From NCBI RefSeq assembly GCF_000248055.1, contig NZ_BAFC01000101.1:55518-119517 (forward strand): a DNA stretch of 64,000 bases, written 5' to 3'. Shown one piece after another: positions 55,612-64,000 of this stretch. This DNA comes from Gordonia sputi NBRC 100414 (lineage in GTDB: Bacteria; Actinomycetota; Actinomycetes; Mycobacteriales; Mycobacteriaceae). Below the pieces are notes generated by a model, which was not told where the DNA came from, did not search any database, and worked only from the letters and a program-made list of their open reading frames with translations. How positions within the stretch are numbered: the first letter of the stretch is position 1; every line of letters starts with the position of its first letter. A program made the translations under genes and the position numbers.

Positions 55612-57975
55612 ATGCCTCAATCCGGTGATCGGAAATCGGCTGTCACCAAAGCCTTCTCGGTGATACGCAAGAAGGCCGCCGAACGTCTGGAGGGGACGTC
55701 GAGCCGGATCTACTCGTCGCCGACCAAGAACTCAGCACCGGCCGCGTCCACTGCGAGGACGTCGACGCGCAGCGAGACAGCGGGCAAGAGCGAGACTGCG
55801 GGCAAGAAGGAATCGGCGGGCGCCGAGGCAACAACAGTCACGGATACACAAACGGGGGAATCGGGATCATCTGTGGACAAGTCTCAGGTCGATGAGGTGG
55901 GCGCCGGCGGCGCACAGGGGACGGATTCACGCCCGAGTGGCCCGAAGCCCCGTGGAGGTCGAGGCATCGACTCCGCGACAAAGGTGATCTCGCGGGATCA
56001 GCTTCCCGATCCCAGCACGCTCGACGACCTCGACGACATCGATCCCCTCGCGGGCGGCACCGAGGCCGACGACGCCAAAGCAGCCGAAGCAACTGACACC
56101 GACAGTTCCGACGCCGCGAGTTCGGACGACAAGGGTTCGGACGACAAGGGTCACAAGCCCGCGGTCGTGAAGGTTGCCGGCACGGCGTCGCCGAGCGCCA
56201 CCGACACCACGGTGATCAAGCGCGACGACCTGCCGGATACCAGCGACATGCCCGACCTCGACGACGTCGACATCACGGGCACCGACTCCGCTGAGGAGTC
56301 CGCCGCCAGCACTCAAGAGCCCGGCAGCACCGAAGAGACCGACAGTGCCGCGAAAACGGACAGCGCAGAGGAAACAGACAGCGCAGAGGAAACAGACAGG
56401 GCAGAAGAGGCCGGCGGCGCCGAGAAGACAGAAAGCGCGGAAGAGGCCGGTCAGGGCAACGCGGGGAAGATCGCGGCGGCGGGCGCGGTCGCAGCGGGAG
56501 TCGCAGGCGCGGCTGCCGTAGCGGCGCACGATACGGACGACACCGACACCGACACCGACACCGACGAGAAGGCAGCAGAAGATACAGTCGGGGACGAGGA
56601 AGCGGGCGACGAGGCAACCGACGACGCCACGGAGTTCCCTGCCGCTGACGAGTCGTCTGCCGCCGAGATCGAAGACGCCGACGACACCGCAGACGCCATC
56701 GCTGCCGACCGTGCCGAGGCGGAGTCCGAAGCGAAGCTCGATGCCGCCGATCCCGAAGCCGTCGACGCCGCCGAGACCGAGCACGAGAAGGAAGACGCCG
56801 AAGCTCGCCTCGAAGCCTTCGAAGCGACCACGGACGCGGGCGACCTGAGCGTCGACGACGAACCCGTCGACGAAACACCTACGGCTGCAACTACTTCCGA
56901 GTCTGACGCCACTTCCGAGCCTGAAGCCACTTCGGAGTCCGACGCCGCGGACGTCGACGACGAGACAGGCGCCGAAGACGAGGTCGAACCCGCCGACGTC
57001 GACGACACATCGACCGCGACCGAGGCTGAGCCCGCGACCGAGGCTGAGACCCAGGCCGAGGCCGAAACCGACGCCGAGAGCACCGACAGCGACGAGTCGG
57101 CCGACGCGGAAGCCACAGAAGACGACAGCGCTTCTGTCGATGAAGAGGGCGTTGACGAAGAGTCTGTCGACGAGGAACTCACCGACGAAGAACCCGCTGA
57201 CGATGAAGGCCACATCGACGGCGAGGCGCAGACCGTCGCGCTGAAGGCACAGAAGCCCGACGCCCCGACAGACAGCGCCACTACAGACACAGCCACCACC
57301 GACGACACGGGCACCACCGACAAGGTGAACATCGGCAAGGGCGCCGCAGTTGCCGGTGGCGCGGCTGCCGCAGGAGCTGCCGCGGTCGGAGCGGCTGCAG
57401 CAGCAGGGTCCACAGCGAAGACTGCGCAAACGTCGACGGCTCGTCCCACGACGTCGACCGGTTGGTCGACCACGCCGCACCAGCCACAGGTGATTCCACC
57501 TGCCGGAACGTCGACGACGACCACTGCGAAGAGCAAGGAAGGCTCCAGCCGTCGTCTGCTGCTGACGGTCGGCGCGCTCGTCGTCCTGGCGCTGGTCGTC
57601 GTGGGAGTTGTGTGGGGCGTTATCGCATCGCGCGCCAAGCCTGCAGCCGACCAGGCTGCCGACGCAGCGTCGAAGTTCTCCACCGCCCTCTACAACGGCG
57701 ACCTCTCGACGCTGCGCTCAGTGACGTGCGGTCAGGAGAATCAGTTCTACACCAACATCTCCGACGCTGATTTCCAGAAGATCTACTCGGCACAGAAGGC
57801 GCGCAACGAGTTGGTCCGCACCGGAGACATCAAGGCGTCGAAGGTGACCGACGACGGGGCAAAGGCGGTCGTCGAGGTGACTGCCTACCAAACCAGCAAC
57901 CCCAACGAGCCTCAGACCGTCACCATCAATCTCCAGAAGGATGGCAGCGACTGGAAGGTCTGCACGCCGCGGTGA
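55612..57975 (+). CDS. Membrane protein with very long acidic repeat region and DUF4878-like C-terminal domain (Rv0361-like)
   Basis: 787 residues. A basic N-terminus (about 1-60) is followed by about 540 residues that are mostly Glu/Asp/Ala/Thr/Ser. They include short repeats (SAEETD-like at about 250-265, SESDATSEPEATSESD near 425-445) and two Ala/Gly hydrophobic patches (about 290-306, 578-602). One true membrane helix is at about 649-671 (LLLTVGALVVLALVVVGVVWG). The ~110-residue domain that follows has TCGQENQFYTNISDADF and ends GSDWKVCTPR. Position next to DUF3151 matches Rv0361, which is much shorter. Its function is unknown; the membrane helix puts the last domain outside. Confidence 0.85.
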   Translation: MPQSGDRKSAVTKAFSVIRKKAAERLEGTSSRIYSSPTKNSAPAASTARTSTRSETAGKSETAGKKESAGAEATTVTDTQTGESGSSVDKSQVDEVGAGGAQGTDSRPSGPKPRGGRGIDSATKVISRDQLPDPSTLDDLDDIDPLAGGTEADDAKAAEATDTDSSDAASSDDKGSDDKGHKPAVVKVAGTASPSATDTTVIKRDDLPDTSDMPDLDDVDITGTDSAEESAASTQEPGSTEETDSAAKTDSAEETDSAEETDRAEEAGGAEKTESAEEAGQGNAGKIAAAGAVAAGVAGAAAVAAHDTDDTDTDTDTDEKAAEDTVGDEEAGDEATDDATEFPAADESSAAEIEDADDTADAIAADRAEAESEAKLDAADPEAVDAAETEHEKEDAEARLEAFEATTDAGDLSVDDEPVDETPTAATTSESDATSEPEATSESDAADVDDETGAEDEVEPADVDDTSTATEAEPATEAETQAEAETDAESTDSDESADAEATEDDSASVDEEGVDEESVDEELTDEEPADDEGHIDGEAQTVALKAQKPDAPTDSATTDTATTDDTGTTDKVNIGKGAAVAGGAAAAGAAAVGAAAAAGSTAKTAQTSTARPTTSTGWSTTPHQPQVIPPAGTSTTTTAKSKEGSSRRLLLTVGALVVLALVVVGVVWGVIASRAKPAADQAADAASKFSTALYNGDLSTLRSVTCGQENQFYTNISDADFQKIYSAQKARNELVRTGDIKASKVTDDGAKAVVEVTAYQTSNPNEPQTVTINLQKDGSDWKVCTPR

Positions 57976-58310
57976 CCGGTCGCAGGGCGCCAGGTCCCCT
58001 ACGCGACGACATTCCCGGCACAGGGTGGGTGCCGGGTGGGCATGCGCCGGTCCACCGTCCGACGACCCAGCCGCTGCGGGTTACGCCCCGACCAGCGCGA
58101 CGCTCCTATGTCCCGGCAGCCGACGCGCCGGGCGCCACACCGTTCGGCCATCCGAAGCAACTCGACGTCCCTGTACGACGCCCCGCTCCCCGGAGCGTCC
58201 ACTCTCAGCGGGTCCGGGTGCAACGTCGAGCCGACCCCGCAGTGATCTGCGCGGCGATCGCCATGGCCGCGTTGGCCTTGACCGTCGCCATCGGGTTGAT
58301 CTGGTCCTGA
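57972..58310 (+). CDS. Small protein with C-terminal membrane anchor
   Basis: 112 residues: about 85 polar, Pro/Arg-rich residues, then one C-terminal helix (AVICAAIAMAALALTVAIGLIW). The GTG at 57972 overlaps the TGA of the preceding gene (GTGA), which supports translation. No family is recognised; it could be a tail-anchored partner of the acidic protein. It is followed by the hairpin at 58336. Confidence 0.65.
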   Translation: MTGRRAPGPLRDDIPGTGWVPGGHAPVHRPTTQPLRVTPRPARRSYVPAADAPGATPFGHPKQLDVPVRRPAPRSVHSQRVRVQRRADPAVICAAIAMAALALTVAIGLIWS

Positions 58311-58335
58311 GCGCACTGAGCGCGTAGGCCCCGTT

Positions 58336-58384
58336 GTTGCGGTTGCCCAGGCGCTCGGATACCGCGCCTCTGGGCAACCGCAAC
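58336..58384. terminator. Hairpin after the small anchored protein gene
   Basis: GTTGCGGTTGCCCAG (58336-58350) and CTGGGCAACCGCAAC (58370-58384) are perfect 15-bp complements, with an inner GGCGC/GCGCC extension. It lies 25 bp after the stop. Confidence 0.7.
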
Positions 58385-58425
58385 TCGCGACCCAGCACGC
58401 CCTTTTCCCGCCATTCCGACACAAG

Positions 58426-58466
58426 CACCGCGCGCCCCCTCCCGAACCGAGAGGGGGCGCGCGGTG
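58426..58466. terminator. GC-rich hairpin terminator of fba
   Basis: CACCGCGCGCCCCCTC (58426-58441) and GAGGGGGCGCGCGGTG (58451-58466) form a 16-bp perfect stem with a 9-base loop. It lies 30 bp past the fba stop on the minus strand. Confidence 0.78.
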
Positions 58467-58495
58467 GTCTGCGTGCGAAGTTCAGGCGTGAAACG

Positions 58496-59530
58496 TCAGG
58501 CGCTGATCGACTTGCCGTTCGACTTCAGGTCGTCGCATGCCTCGACAACGCGCTCGGACATGTTGGTCTCAGCCTTCTTCGACCAGACGCGCGGGTCGTA
58601 GGCCTTCTTGTTGCCGACCTCGCCGTCGACCTTCAGCACGCCGTCGTAGTTGCTGAACATGTGCCCGGCGATCGGTCGGGTGTAGGCGTACTGGGTGTCG
58701 GTGTCGACGTTCATCTTGACGACGCCGTACGTGAGCGCTTCCTCGATCTCGCTCTTGAGCGAGCCCGATCCGCCGTGGAACACGAAGTCGAACGGCTTGG
58801 AGCCCTCAGGCAGACCGAGCTTCTTGCTCGCGACGTCCTGGCCCAGCTTGAGCACGTCGGGGCGCAGCTTCACGTTGCCCGGCTTGTAGACGCCGTGCAC
58901 GTTGCCGAAGGTGGCGGCGAGCAGGTACTTGCCCTTCTCACCTGCGCCGAGCGCGTCGACGGTCTTCTCGAAGTCCTCGGCCGAGGTGTAGAGCTTGTCG
59001 TTGATCTCCGCCTCGACACCGTCTTCTTCACCACCGACGACGCCGATCTCGACCTCGAGGATGATCTTCGCCGCAGCCGCCTTGACGAGCAGTTCCTGCG
59101 CGATCTCGAGGTTCTCGTCGATCGGCACAGCGCTGCCGTCCCACATATGCGACTGGAACAGCGGATTCTTTCCGGCGTCGACGCGCTCCTGAGAGATGGC
59201 GAGCAGCGGACGCACGTAGGTGTCGAGCTTGTCCTTGGGACAGTGGTCAGTGTGCAGCGCGATCGTCACGTCGTACTTGGCTGCCACCACGTGCGCGAAC
59301 TCGGCGAGCGCAACCGCACCGGTCACCATGTCCTTGACGCCGAGGCCCGAGCCGAACTCCGCCCCACCGGTGGAGAACTGGATGATGCCGTCACTCCCGG
59401 CATCGGCAAAACCCTTGATGGCCGCGTTGATCGTCGACGACGAGGTGCAGTTGATCGCGGGAAATGCGTAGCCACCCTCCTTCGCCTTCGCGAACATCTC
59501 GGCGTACTGCTCTGGGGTTGCAATGGGCAT
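58496..59530 (-). CDS. fba: Fructose-bisphosphate aldolase, class II
   Basis: 344 residues. Zn ligands and active site are seen in IALHTDHCP, VEIGVVGGEED, NVHGVYKPGNVKLRP and FVFHGGSGSLKSEIEEAL, followed by KMNVDTDTQYAYTRPIAGHM. These are the class II signatures. Glycolysis/gluconeogenesis. ATG 59530 (MPIATPEQYAEMF) has GGAGGACG; a longer start at 59560 is not supported. The gene order with DUF3151 and DedA matches Rv0360c-Rv0364. Confidence 0.97.
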   Translation of the reverse strand: MPIATPEQYAEMFAKAKEGGYAFPAINCTSSSTINAAIKGFADAGSDGIIQFSTGGAEFGSGLGVKDMVTGAVALAEFAHVVAAKYDVTIALHTDHCPKDKLDTYVRPLLAISQERVDAGKNPLFQSHMWDGSAVPIDENLEIAQELLVKAAAAKIILEVEIGVVGGEEDGVEAEINDKLYTSAEDFEKTVDALGAGEKGKYLLAATFGNVHGVYKPGNVKLRPDVLKLGQDVASKKLGLPEGSKPFDFVFHGGSGSLKSEIEEALTYGVVKMNVDTDTQYAYTRPIAGHMFSNYDGVLKVDGEVGNKKAYDPRVWSKKAETNMSERVVEACDDLKSNGKSISA

Positions 59531-59705
59531 GTCACGTCCTCCAACCGGGTGGGATCTCACACTTCGAGCTCTGTTGAGTCCCTCTCAGTATGGCAAGTGC
59601 CACTCCAGCGTGTGCAAGACGCTCTCACCTGGGGCGAAGCCTCCGGTTCGACGCCTGACAACACGCGAATGGGGTGTTTTGTCCGATTCCGCTACCCTCG
59701 GAGCC

Positions 59706-60422
59706 GTGACCGCCTCTGTTTTCGACGCCACAGCCCCTGCTCTCGCTGCAACGACCGACCTCGCCCTGCTCCCCGGCTTCCTCGATCCGGTCAACCTGCT
59801 GAACTCGTTCGGCACGTGGATTCTCGCCGGACTGCTGTTGGTGGTCTTCATCGAGTCAGGACTGCTCTTCCCGCTACTCCCGGGCGACTCACTGTTGTTC
59901 ACCGCGGGGCTGATCGTGGCCGCGAAGTCGGCCGACATCGAGCCGTTCGCGCCACTCTGGGTGCTCCTGGTCACCATTCCGATCGCGGCGTTCCTCGGCG
60001 ATCAGGTCGGCTATCTCATCGGCAACAGACTCGGATACTCCCTGTTCAAGCCGGACGCGCGCATCTTGAAGCAGTCCTACATCGTCGAGGCGCATGACTT
60101 CTTCGAGAAGCACGGACCCATCACCATCTTCCTGGCGCGCTTCGTGCCGATCGTGCGCACCTACGCACCACTGGTCGCCGGAGCTGCGAAGATGCGCTAC
60201 TCGACGTTCCTCGCCTACAACGCGATCGGCGCCGTCGTCTGGGGTGCAGGCGTGACGCTCCTGGGCTACTTCCTCGGCCAGATCTCGTTCATTCGCGACA
60301 ACGTCGACGTGATCTTCCTGCTGATCGTGTTCGTCTCGGTGCTCCCGATCATCTCCGAGGTCGTCAAGCGCTGGCGACGCTCCCGCCAACCCGTCGTCGA
60401 AGAGAAGGTCGACGCCGCGTAG
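59706..60422 (+). CDS. DedA-family membrane protein (copy 1)
   Basis: 238 residues, about five helices. LLLVVFIESGLLFPLLPGDSLLF, FLGDQVGYLIGNRLGYSLFKPDARILKQ and the re-entrant FFEKHGPITIFLARFVPIVRTYAPLVAGAAKMRY are the DedA signatures (in parts). Members are thought to be undecaprenyl-phosphate or lipid flippases/scramblases. GTG 59706 begins VTASVFDATAP. It is divergent from fba, as in Mycobacterium (Rv0364). Confidence 0.92.
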   Translation: MTASVFDATAPALAATTDLALLPGFLDPVNLLNSFGTWILAGLLLVVFIESGLLFPLLPGDSLLFTAGLIVAAKSADIEPFAPLWVLLVTIPIAAFLGDQVGYLIGNRLGYSLFKPDARILKQSYIVEAHDFFEKHGPITIFLARFVPIVRTYAPLVAGAAKMRYSTFLAYNAIGAVVWGAGVTLLGYFLGQISFIRDNVDVIFLLIVFVSVLPIISEVVKRWRRSRQPVVEEKVDAA

Positions 60423-60559
60423 CGCTATTTGCCGCCGCCGCGTAGCGCGCGCATTCGACGCCGCCGCGCAGCGCAAATCCGACACCGCAGGAGGCCCTTC
60501 GGCCCCCTGACAGCCACTCATTGGCTCTCGCACAGCTTCGCCAAGTAGCCTGGTGACCC

Positions 60560-61297
60560 GTGATCGACACCGCGCTTGCCCATACGACCACCGTGGTCGC
60601 TCTCCCCGGCATCCTCGACCCCATCAACGTGCTGAGCTGGTTCGGCGCCTGGGCGTTCTGGGGGCTGCTACTCGTCGTCTTCATCGAGTCGGGTGTGCTG
60701 TTCCCGGTCCTCCCCGGTGACTCGTTGCTGTTCGTCGCGGGCATGGTGGTCGCGGCAGGCGGTAAGGACGGCATCGACCAGTTCGCGTCGCTGTGGCAGC
60801 TGTTGGTCTTCGTGCCGATCGCCGCGATCCTCGGTGGTCAGGTGGGGTATTGGATCGGCCGGTTCATCGGGACCGAGATGTTCAAACCCGACGCCCGGTT
60901 CCTCAAGGAGCGCTACCTGATCGAGGCGCAGGAGTTCTTCGAGAAGCACGGCCCGATCACCATCTTCCTGGCCCGCTTCGTGCCCATCGTGCGCACCATC
61001 GCGCCGATCGTCGCCGGTGCCGCGCGCATGAGGTGGTCGGTGTTCGCGCTCTACAACGTGATCGGAGCCATCGTCTGGGGCGCCGGCATCGTTCTGCTCG
61101 GCTACTGGCTCGGCCGGTTCGAGGTGGTGCAGAAGCTCATCGAGCCGATCTTCATCCTGATCGTGATCCTGTCGATCGCTCCGATGCTCATCGAGTGGTA
61201 TCGCCGACGTCGCGCCGCGAAAAAGGTTGCCACCGATGCTGTCGCGACCTCCGAGGCGACGGCTGCAGCCGATCCGCACTCCCCCGACAACGTCTGA
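60560..61297 (+). CDS. DedA-family membrane protein (copy 2)
   Basis: 245 residues. It is close to copy 1 throughout: ILDPINVLSWFGAW, LLLVVFIESGVLFPVLPGDSLLF, FEKHGPITIFLARFVPIVRTIAPIVAGAARMRW. It differs in the tail, which ends Ala/Thr/Asp-rich. The two lie in tandem 137 bp apart and arose by duplication. Start GTG 60560. Confidence 0.92.
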   Translation: MIDTALAHTTTVVALPGILDPINVLSWFGAWAFWGLLLVVFIESGVLFPVLPGDSLLFVAGMVVAAGGKDGIDQFASLWQLLVFVPIAAILGGQVGYWIGRFIGTEMFKPDARFLKERYLIEAQEFFEKHGPITIFLARFVPIVRTIAPIVAGAARMRWSVFALYNVIGAIVWGAGIVLLGYWLGRFEVVQKLIEPIFILIVILSIAPMLIEWYRRRRAAKKVATDAVATSEATAAADPHSPDNV

Positions 61298-61306
61298 CGC
61301 CGAGCG

Positions 61307-62014
61307 TCACCACGCGTCGTCAAGGTCGGCGTGCTGCCGAATCCATGCGTGCATCGCGATCCCGGCGGCCACCCCCGCATTGATGCTTCGCGTCGATCCG
61401 AACTGCGCGATCGACACCGTCAGATCCGCCTGCGCTTGCGCGTCGTCACTGACGCCTGGCCCCTCCTGACCGAAGAGCAGTACGCATTCGCGTGGGAGAT
61501 CGGCGGTTTCGAGCGGTACCGAGCCAGGAGTGTTGTCGACGGCGACCACTGCGAGACCGTTCTCGCGCGCCCAGGTCATCAGCTCCGACACTGAATCATG
61601 GTGCTGCAGATGCTGATAGCGGTCTGTCACCATTGCTCCGCGACGATTCCAGCGGCGTCGTCCGACGATGTGCACCGCCGACGCGGCAAACGCGTTCGCG
61701 GTCCGCACCACGGTCCCGATGTTGGCGTCGTGCGCGAAGTTCTCGATGGCCACATGAAACGGGTGTCGGCGTGCATCGATGTCGTCGACGATCGCCTCAC
61801 GACGCCAATACCGGTATGCATCAACGACATTCCGGGTGTCGCCCTCGGCGAGCAACTCCGGGTCGTAGCGCGGATCGTCGGGTAACGGACCATCCCGTTC
61901 GACGTCCCACGGTCCCACTCCGACGGCGGGTCTCGCCTGCCATTCGGTGGGTCCGGGTACGTCCGATCCGTCGGGTGCACCAGTTCCCTCAGGCGACGTG
62001 CCGCCGGTCGACAT
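61307..62014 (-). CDS. SpoU/TrmH-family RNA 2'-O-methyltransferase
   Basis: 235 residues. The SPOUT motifs are visible: HVAIENFAHDANIGTVVRTANAF (motif 1, Asn/Arg), VLLFGQEGPGVSDD (motif 2) and SIAQFGSTRSINAGVAAGIAMHAW (motif 3), with an N-terminal extension. It methylates a ribose in tRNA or rRNA; the target is not deducible. ATG 62014 lies 4 bp after the pyrE stop, so they are an operon (Rv0380c-Rv0382c order). Confidence 0.92.
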   Translation of the reverse strand: MSTGGTSPEGTGAPDGSDVPGPTEWQARPAVGVGPWDVERDGPLPDDPRYDPELLAEGDTRNVVDAYRYWRREAIVDDIDARRHPFHVAIENFAHDANIGTVVRTANAFAASAVHIVGRRRWNRRGAMVTDRYQHLQHHDSVSELMTWARENGLAVVAVDNTPGSVPLETADLPRECVLLFGQEGPGVSDDAQAQADLTVSIAQFGSTRSINAGVAAGIAMHAWIRQHADLDDAW

Positions 62015-62018
62015 CGCC

Positions 62019-62597
62019 TCAGGCAAGCCCGATGTCGGCGAGGCCGAGCAGAGATCGGTACGGCACACCGAGTTTCGTGATCACGTCGTCAGCTCCGGTA
62101 GCACGGTCGACGACGGTCGCGACACCCACCACGACCGCTCCGGCCTCACGCGCCGCCGCCACAGCGGTTGCAGGCGAATTACCCGTGGTGCTGGTGTCCT
62201 CGACGATCAGCACCGCTTTGCCTTCGATGTCGGGGCCCTCCACCTGACGCTGCATGCCGTGTGCCTTGGCGGCCTTGCGCACCACGAATGCGTCGATGGG
62301 ACGTCCCGGGGCGTGCATGATCGCGGTCGCAACCGGGTCGGCACCCAAGGTCAGTCCGCCGACCGCCTGGTATCCCCAGTCGGCGGTGAGCTGCCGCATG
62401 AGCTTGCCGATCAACGGCGACGCCTCGTGATGCAGCGTGGCGCGTCGCAGGTCGACGTAGTAGTCGGCTTCACGTCCCGACGACAACGTCACCTTGCCGT
62501 GCACCACCGACAGTTCGGCGACGAGTCGCGCGAGCGCCGCGCGGGCCTCGCCGTCCACCTCGGGGGTCGCGGATGCGGAGGGCGTTGAGGAGGTCAC
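62019..62597 (-). CDS. pyrE: Orotate phosphoribosyltransferase
   Basis: Makes OMP from orotate and PRPP in pyrimidine synthesis. The 192-residue protein has SSGREADYYVDLRRATLHHEAS, GGLTLGADPVATAIMHA, FVVRKAAKAHGMQRQVEG and the PRPP motif VLIVEDTSTTGNSPATAV. Start GTG 62597. Confidence 0.96.
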   Translation of the reverse strand: MTSSTPSASATPEVDGEARAALARLVAELSVVHGKVTLSSGREADYYVDLRRATLHHEASPLIGKLMRQLTADWGYQAVGGLTLGADPVATAIMHAPGRPIDAFVVRKAAKAHGMQRQVEGPDIEGKAVLIVEDTSTTGNSPATAVAAAREAGAVVVGVATVVDRATGADDVITKLGVPYRSLLGLADIGLA

Positions 62598-62677
62598 AGT
62601 CGGCTCAGTCTTCCTGCTCGTGCGTCGCGGTCGGATGTCTCGATGGCTGCGTGTGTCCCGAAAGCTGCGTCAAACGC

Positions 62678-63625
62678 TCAGTCACGACGATGATGCCGAT
62701 TGGGGCGCTCGTCCGTCTCGGACGGCTGTGCAGTGCGCGATCGTCGGACCGGCATCGGGGTCATGCCGCGACCGGTCGTCGGCGACGCAGCCCGCCTGGC
62801 CCCGGCCTCACCCTGCGGTGGCTGGGCTTGCGGCTGCTGACCCTGGGGTGGCTGATTCTGCGGTGGAGGTTGACGGCGCGGCGCGGGAGCTGCCGTCTCC
62901 TGCGCCTGAATGCGCGCCCGACGCTCCTTGTCGCGCATCGACTCGGTCTTCTCGTCGGCGAACTCTTCGCGCGTCGGCCCGTGCGGATCACGCGGGTCCG
63001 GCGGATCCTGCGGGTCCTGCACCGGCGGCAGCACACGCAGCAGGTCAGCGAAGCGTCGAACCACTTCGAGCCCCGTGTCGAGCTTGGTCGCATCATCGGT
63101 CAACGGCATGGAACCGAGCGCCCAGTTGCCTTCGTCCCACAGCACCTCGACGTACGACGGCGCGTTGTTGGCCAGCGCGACCATCCTCCGGTCACACACC
63201 CGTCGCGCGACGTCGAGGTCGTTGGAGAACATGACACGCGGCCCCATCGCACCGAGCAGTTCGACGTCGTCCTCCGCGGGCGCGAGCACATCCTCGTGGC
63301 GTAGGTCGACGATCACGTTCGACGGCGCATTGCGGCGGACCGCGATGACGGTCGCCGTGTCGTCGAGGTCGAAGACGACGGCCTCGGCGCCGCCATAAAC
63401 TCCGTATGCGACATCCTGAACTCCGACACTGTCCGGAACGTTCATCGTCGCGCGGTGGAACACCTTGCGTAGCTTGGTATCTGAGGCACGGTAGGAGAAG
63501 TCGTGGGCATCACCCCACACGGCACGCTGGTGGCGGGTGCCGCTGGAACGCTTGCGGTCGAGCCACAGCAGCGCCGCCGCACCGGCCAGCGCCACGGCTG
63601 CGATCACGAAATAGACGATGGTCAT
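62678..63625 (-). CDS. Membrane-anchored conserved protein (Rv0383c-like)
   Basis: 315 residues: one N-terminal helix (about 3-22), then a soluble domain of about 180 residues with LRKVFHRATMNVPDSVGVQDVAYGVYGGAEAVVFDLDDTATVIAVRR (in parts). From about residue 200 a Pro/Gln/Arg-rich tail follows. The place upstream of pyrE is that of Rv0383c. Function unknown; the helix would put the domain outside. Confidence 0.85.
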   Translation of the reverse strand: MTIVYFVIAAVALAGAAALLWLDRKRSSGTRHQRAVWGDAHDFSYRASDTKLRKVFHRATMNVPDSVGVQDVAYGVYGGAEAVVFDLDDTATVIAVRRNAPSNVIVDLRHEDVLAPAEDDVELLGAMGPRVMFSNDLDVARRVCDRRMVALANNAPSYVEVLWDEGNWALGSMPLTDDATKLDTGLEVVRRFADLLRVLPPVQDPQDPPDPRDPHGPTREEFADEKTESMRDKERRARIQAQETAAPAPRRQPPPQNQPPQGQQPQAQPPQGEAGARRAASPTTGRGMTPMPVRRSRTAQPSETDERPNRHHRRD

Positions 63626-63653
63626 CGCGCTACAGCCTACTTCAGGGCCGCAC

Positions 63654-63925
63654 CGCTGATCGAGAATGCCTCACGCGCGCCCGCCGCCGATCGAGCAGCC
63701 CGCCCGCTGATCGAGCCCGAACGCTGATCGAGCTTGTCGAGATCACCCGCCGATCGAGCCCACCCCCGCTGATCGAGCTTGTCGAGATCACCCGCCGATC
63801 GAGCCCGGTCCGCTGATCGAGCCTGTCGAGATCACCCGCCGATCGAGCCCCAACCGCTGATCGAGCCTGTCGAGATCACCCGCCGATCGAGCCAACCCCC
63901 GCTGATCGAGCTTGTCGAGATCACC
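63654..63925. repeat. Intergenic array C of the CGCTGATCGAGC family
   Basis: Five main units of 44-45 bp start near 63722, 63767, 63811, 63855 and 63900, each CGCTGATCGAGC(T/C)TGTCGAG followed by ATCACCCGCCGATCGAGCC. Partial copies precede them. The regular period is tighter than in arrays A and B. Confidence 0.92.
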
Positions 63926-63950
63926 GACCCAGCCCACCAACACAGGCGCA

Positions 63951-64000
63951 CCGTGGTTTCGACACGGCAGCTCGCTGCGCTCGCGGCCTGCTCAACCAGC
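63951..64000. repeat. Part of a different actinobacterial intergenic repeat
   Basis: GTGGTTTCGACACGGCAGCTCGCTGCGCTCGCGGCCTGCTCAACC-like sequence (in parts), running off the window. It is like the widespread TTTCGATACGG...GCTGCGCTC repeat of actinobacterial intergenic DNA. Confidence 0.65.

Noticed and set aside
63654..63925. CRISPR array
   Set aside because: Intervening sequences are themselves conserved between units, and no cas genes are present.

Overview
This 64 kb window is a high-GC actinobacterial chromosome segment. Gene content and order point to a mycolic-acid member of the Mycobacteriales. The order ftsH-folE-folP-folB-folK-DUF3180-DUF6779, then hpt-tilS-metalloprotease-dacB-ppa, and later purA-M50 protease-DUF3151-fba-pyrE-purT-metZ gene neighbourhoods, match what is known from Mycobacterium and its relatives. 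A SAM-IV riboswitch, many GTG starts, and ATGA/GTGA stop-start overlaps fit the same group. Gordonia or a close relative is my best guess. This is inferred from synteny and repeat style, because no rRNA is present.

Layout. 1-6.2 kb (minus strand) is a tightly coupled folate operon behind ftsH. 6.2-6.8 kb is a tandem repeat block, followed by hpt. 7.7-12.6 kb holds an unknown secreted glycine-zipper protein, tilS, a zinc metalloprotease whose N-terminus has absorbed an 18-bp repeat, dacB and ppa. 12.7-21 kb is accessory: a MarR-controlled drug exporter, allantoicase, repeat arrays, an LLM-monooxygenase gene remnant and a three-gene secreted phosphatase cluster. 21-29 kb is sulfur, chorismate and amino-acid metabolism: a SAM-IV-controlled desulfurase-like gene, isochorismate synthase, a triplicated structured repeat, a frameshifted class III aminotransferase with its GntR regulator, and metZ with a rhodanese. 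29-34.4 kb has a pair of lipoproteins (one with a von Willebrand A domain) and a LysR / beta-propeller / hydroxyacyl-CoA dehydrogenase unit. 35-41.5 kb is an iron island: a siderophore-type binding lipoprotein, FprA, a small secreted aromatic-rich protein and a FepDGC-type ABC transporter, with several IdeR/DtxR-like boxes. 41.5-53.8 kb contains purT with a long Pro/Gln/Arg tail, a UBP zinc finger protein divergent from a Na+/H+ antiporter, an adenylate cyclase split by an in-frame amber codon, a succinate-semialdehyde-type dehydrogenase, purA, an M50 protease, a polysaccharide deacetylase and a CDF metal exporter. 53.8-63.6 kb is mostly conserved housekeeping DNA: FUSC, DUF3151, an expanded acidic membrane protein, fba, two DedA paralogues, an rRNA/tRNA methyltransferase, pyrE and a membrane protein. 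The window ends in another repeat array.

How the genes work together. The fol genes form a near-complete tetrahydropterin/dihydropteroate pathway (FolE, FolB, FolK, FolP). The iron genes form an uptake and redox unit. The phosphatase trio looks like phosphate scavenging. Two genes (cyclase and class III aminotransferase) look freshly broken by single-base changes. The most unusual feature is the density of intergenic repeats, of at least four kinds. One kind has entered a coding sequence in frame, one supplies a stop codon, and one sits beside two related copies of the same gene 3' end. I found no prophage, CRISPR array, transposase or tRNA gene.
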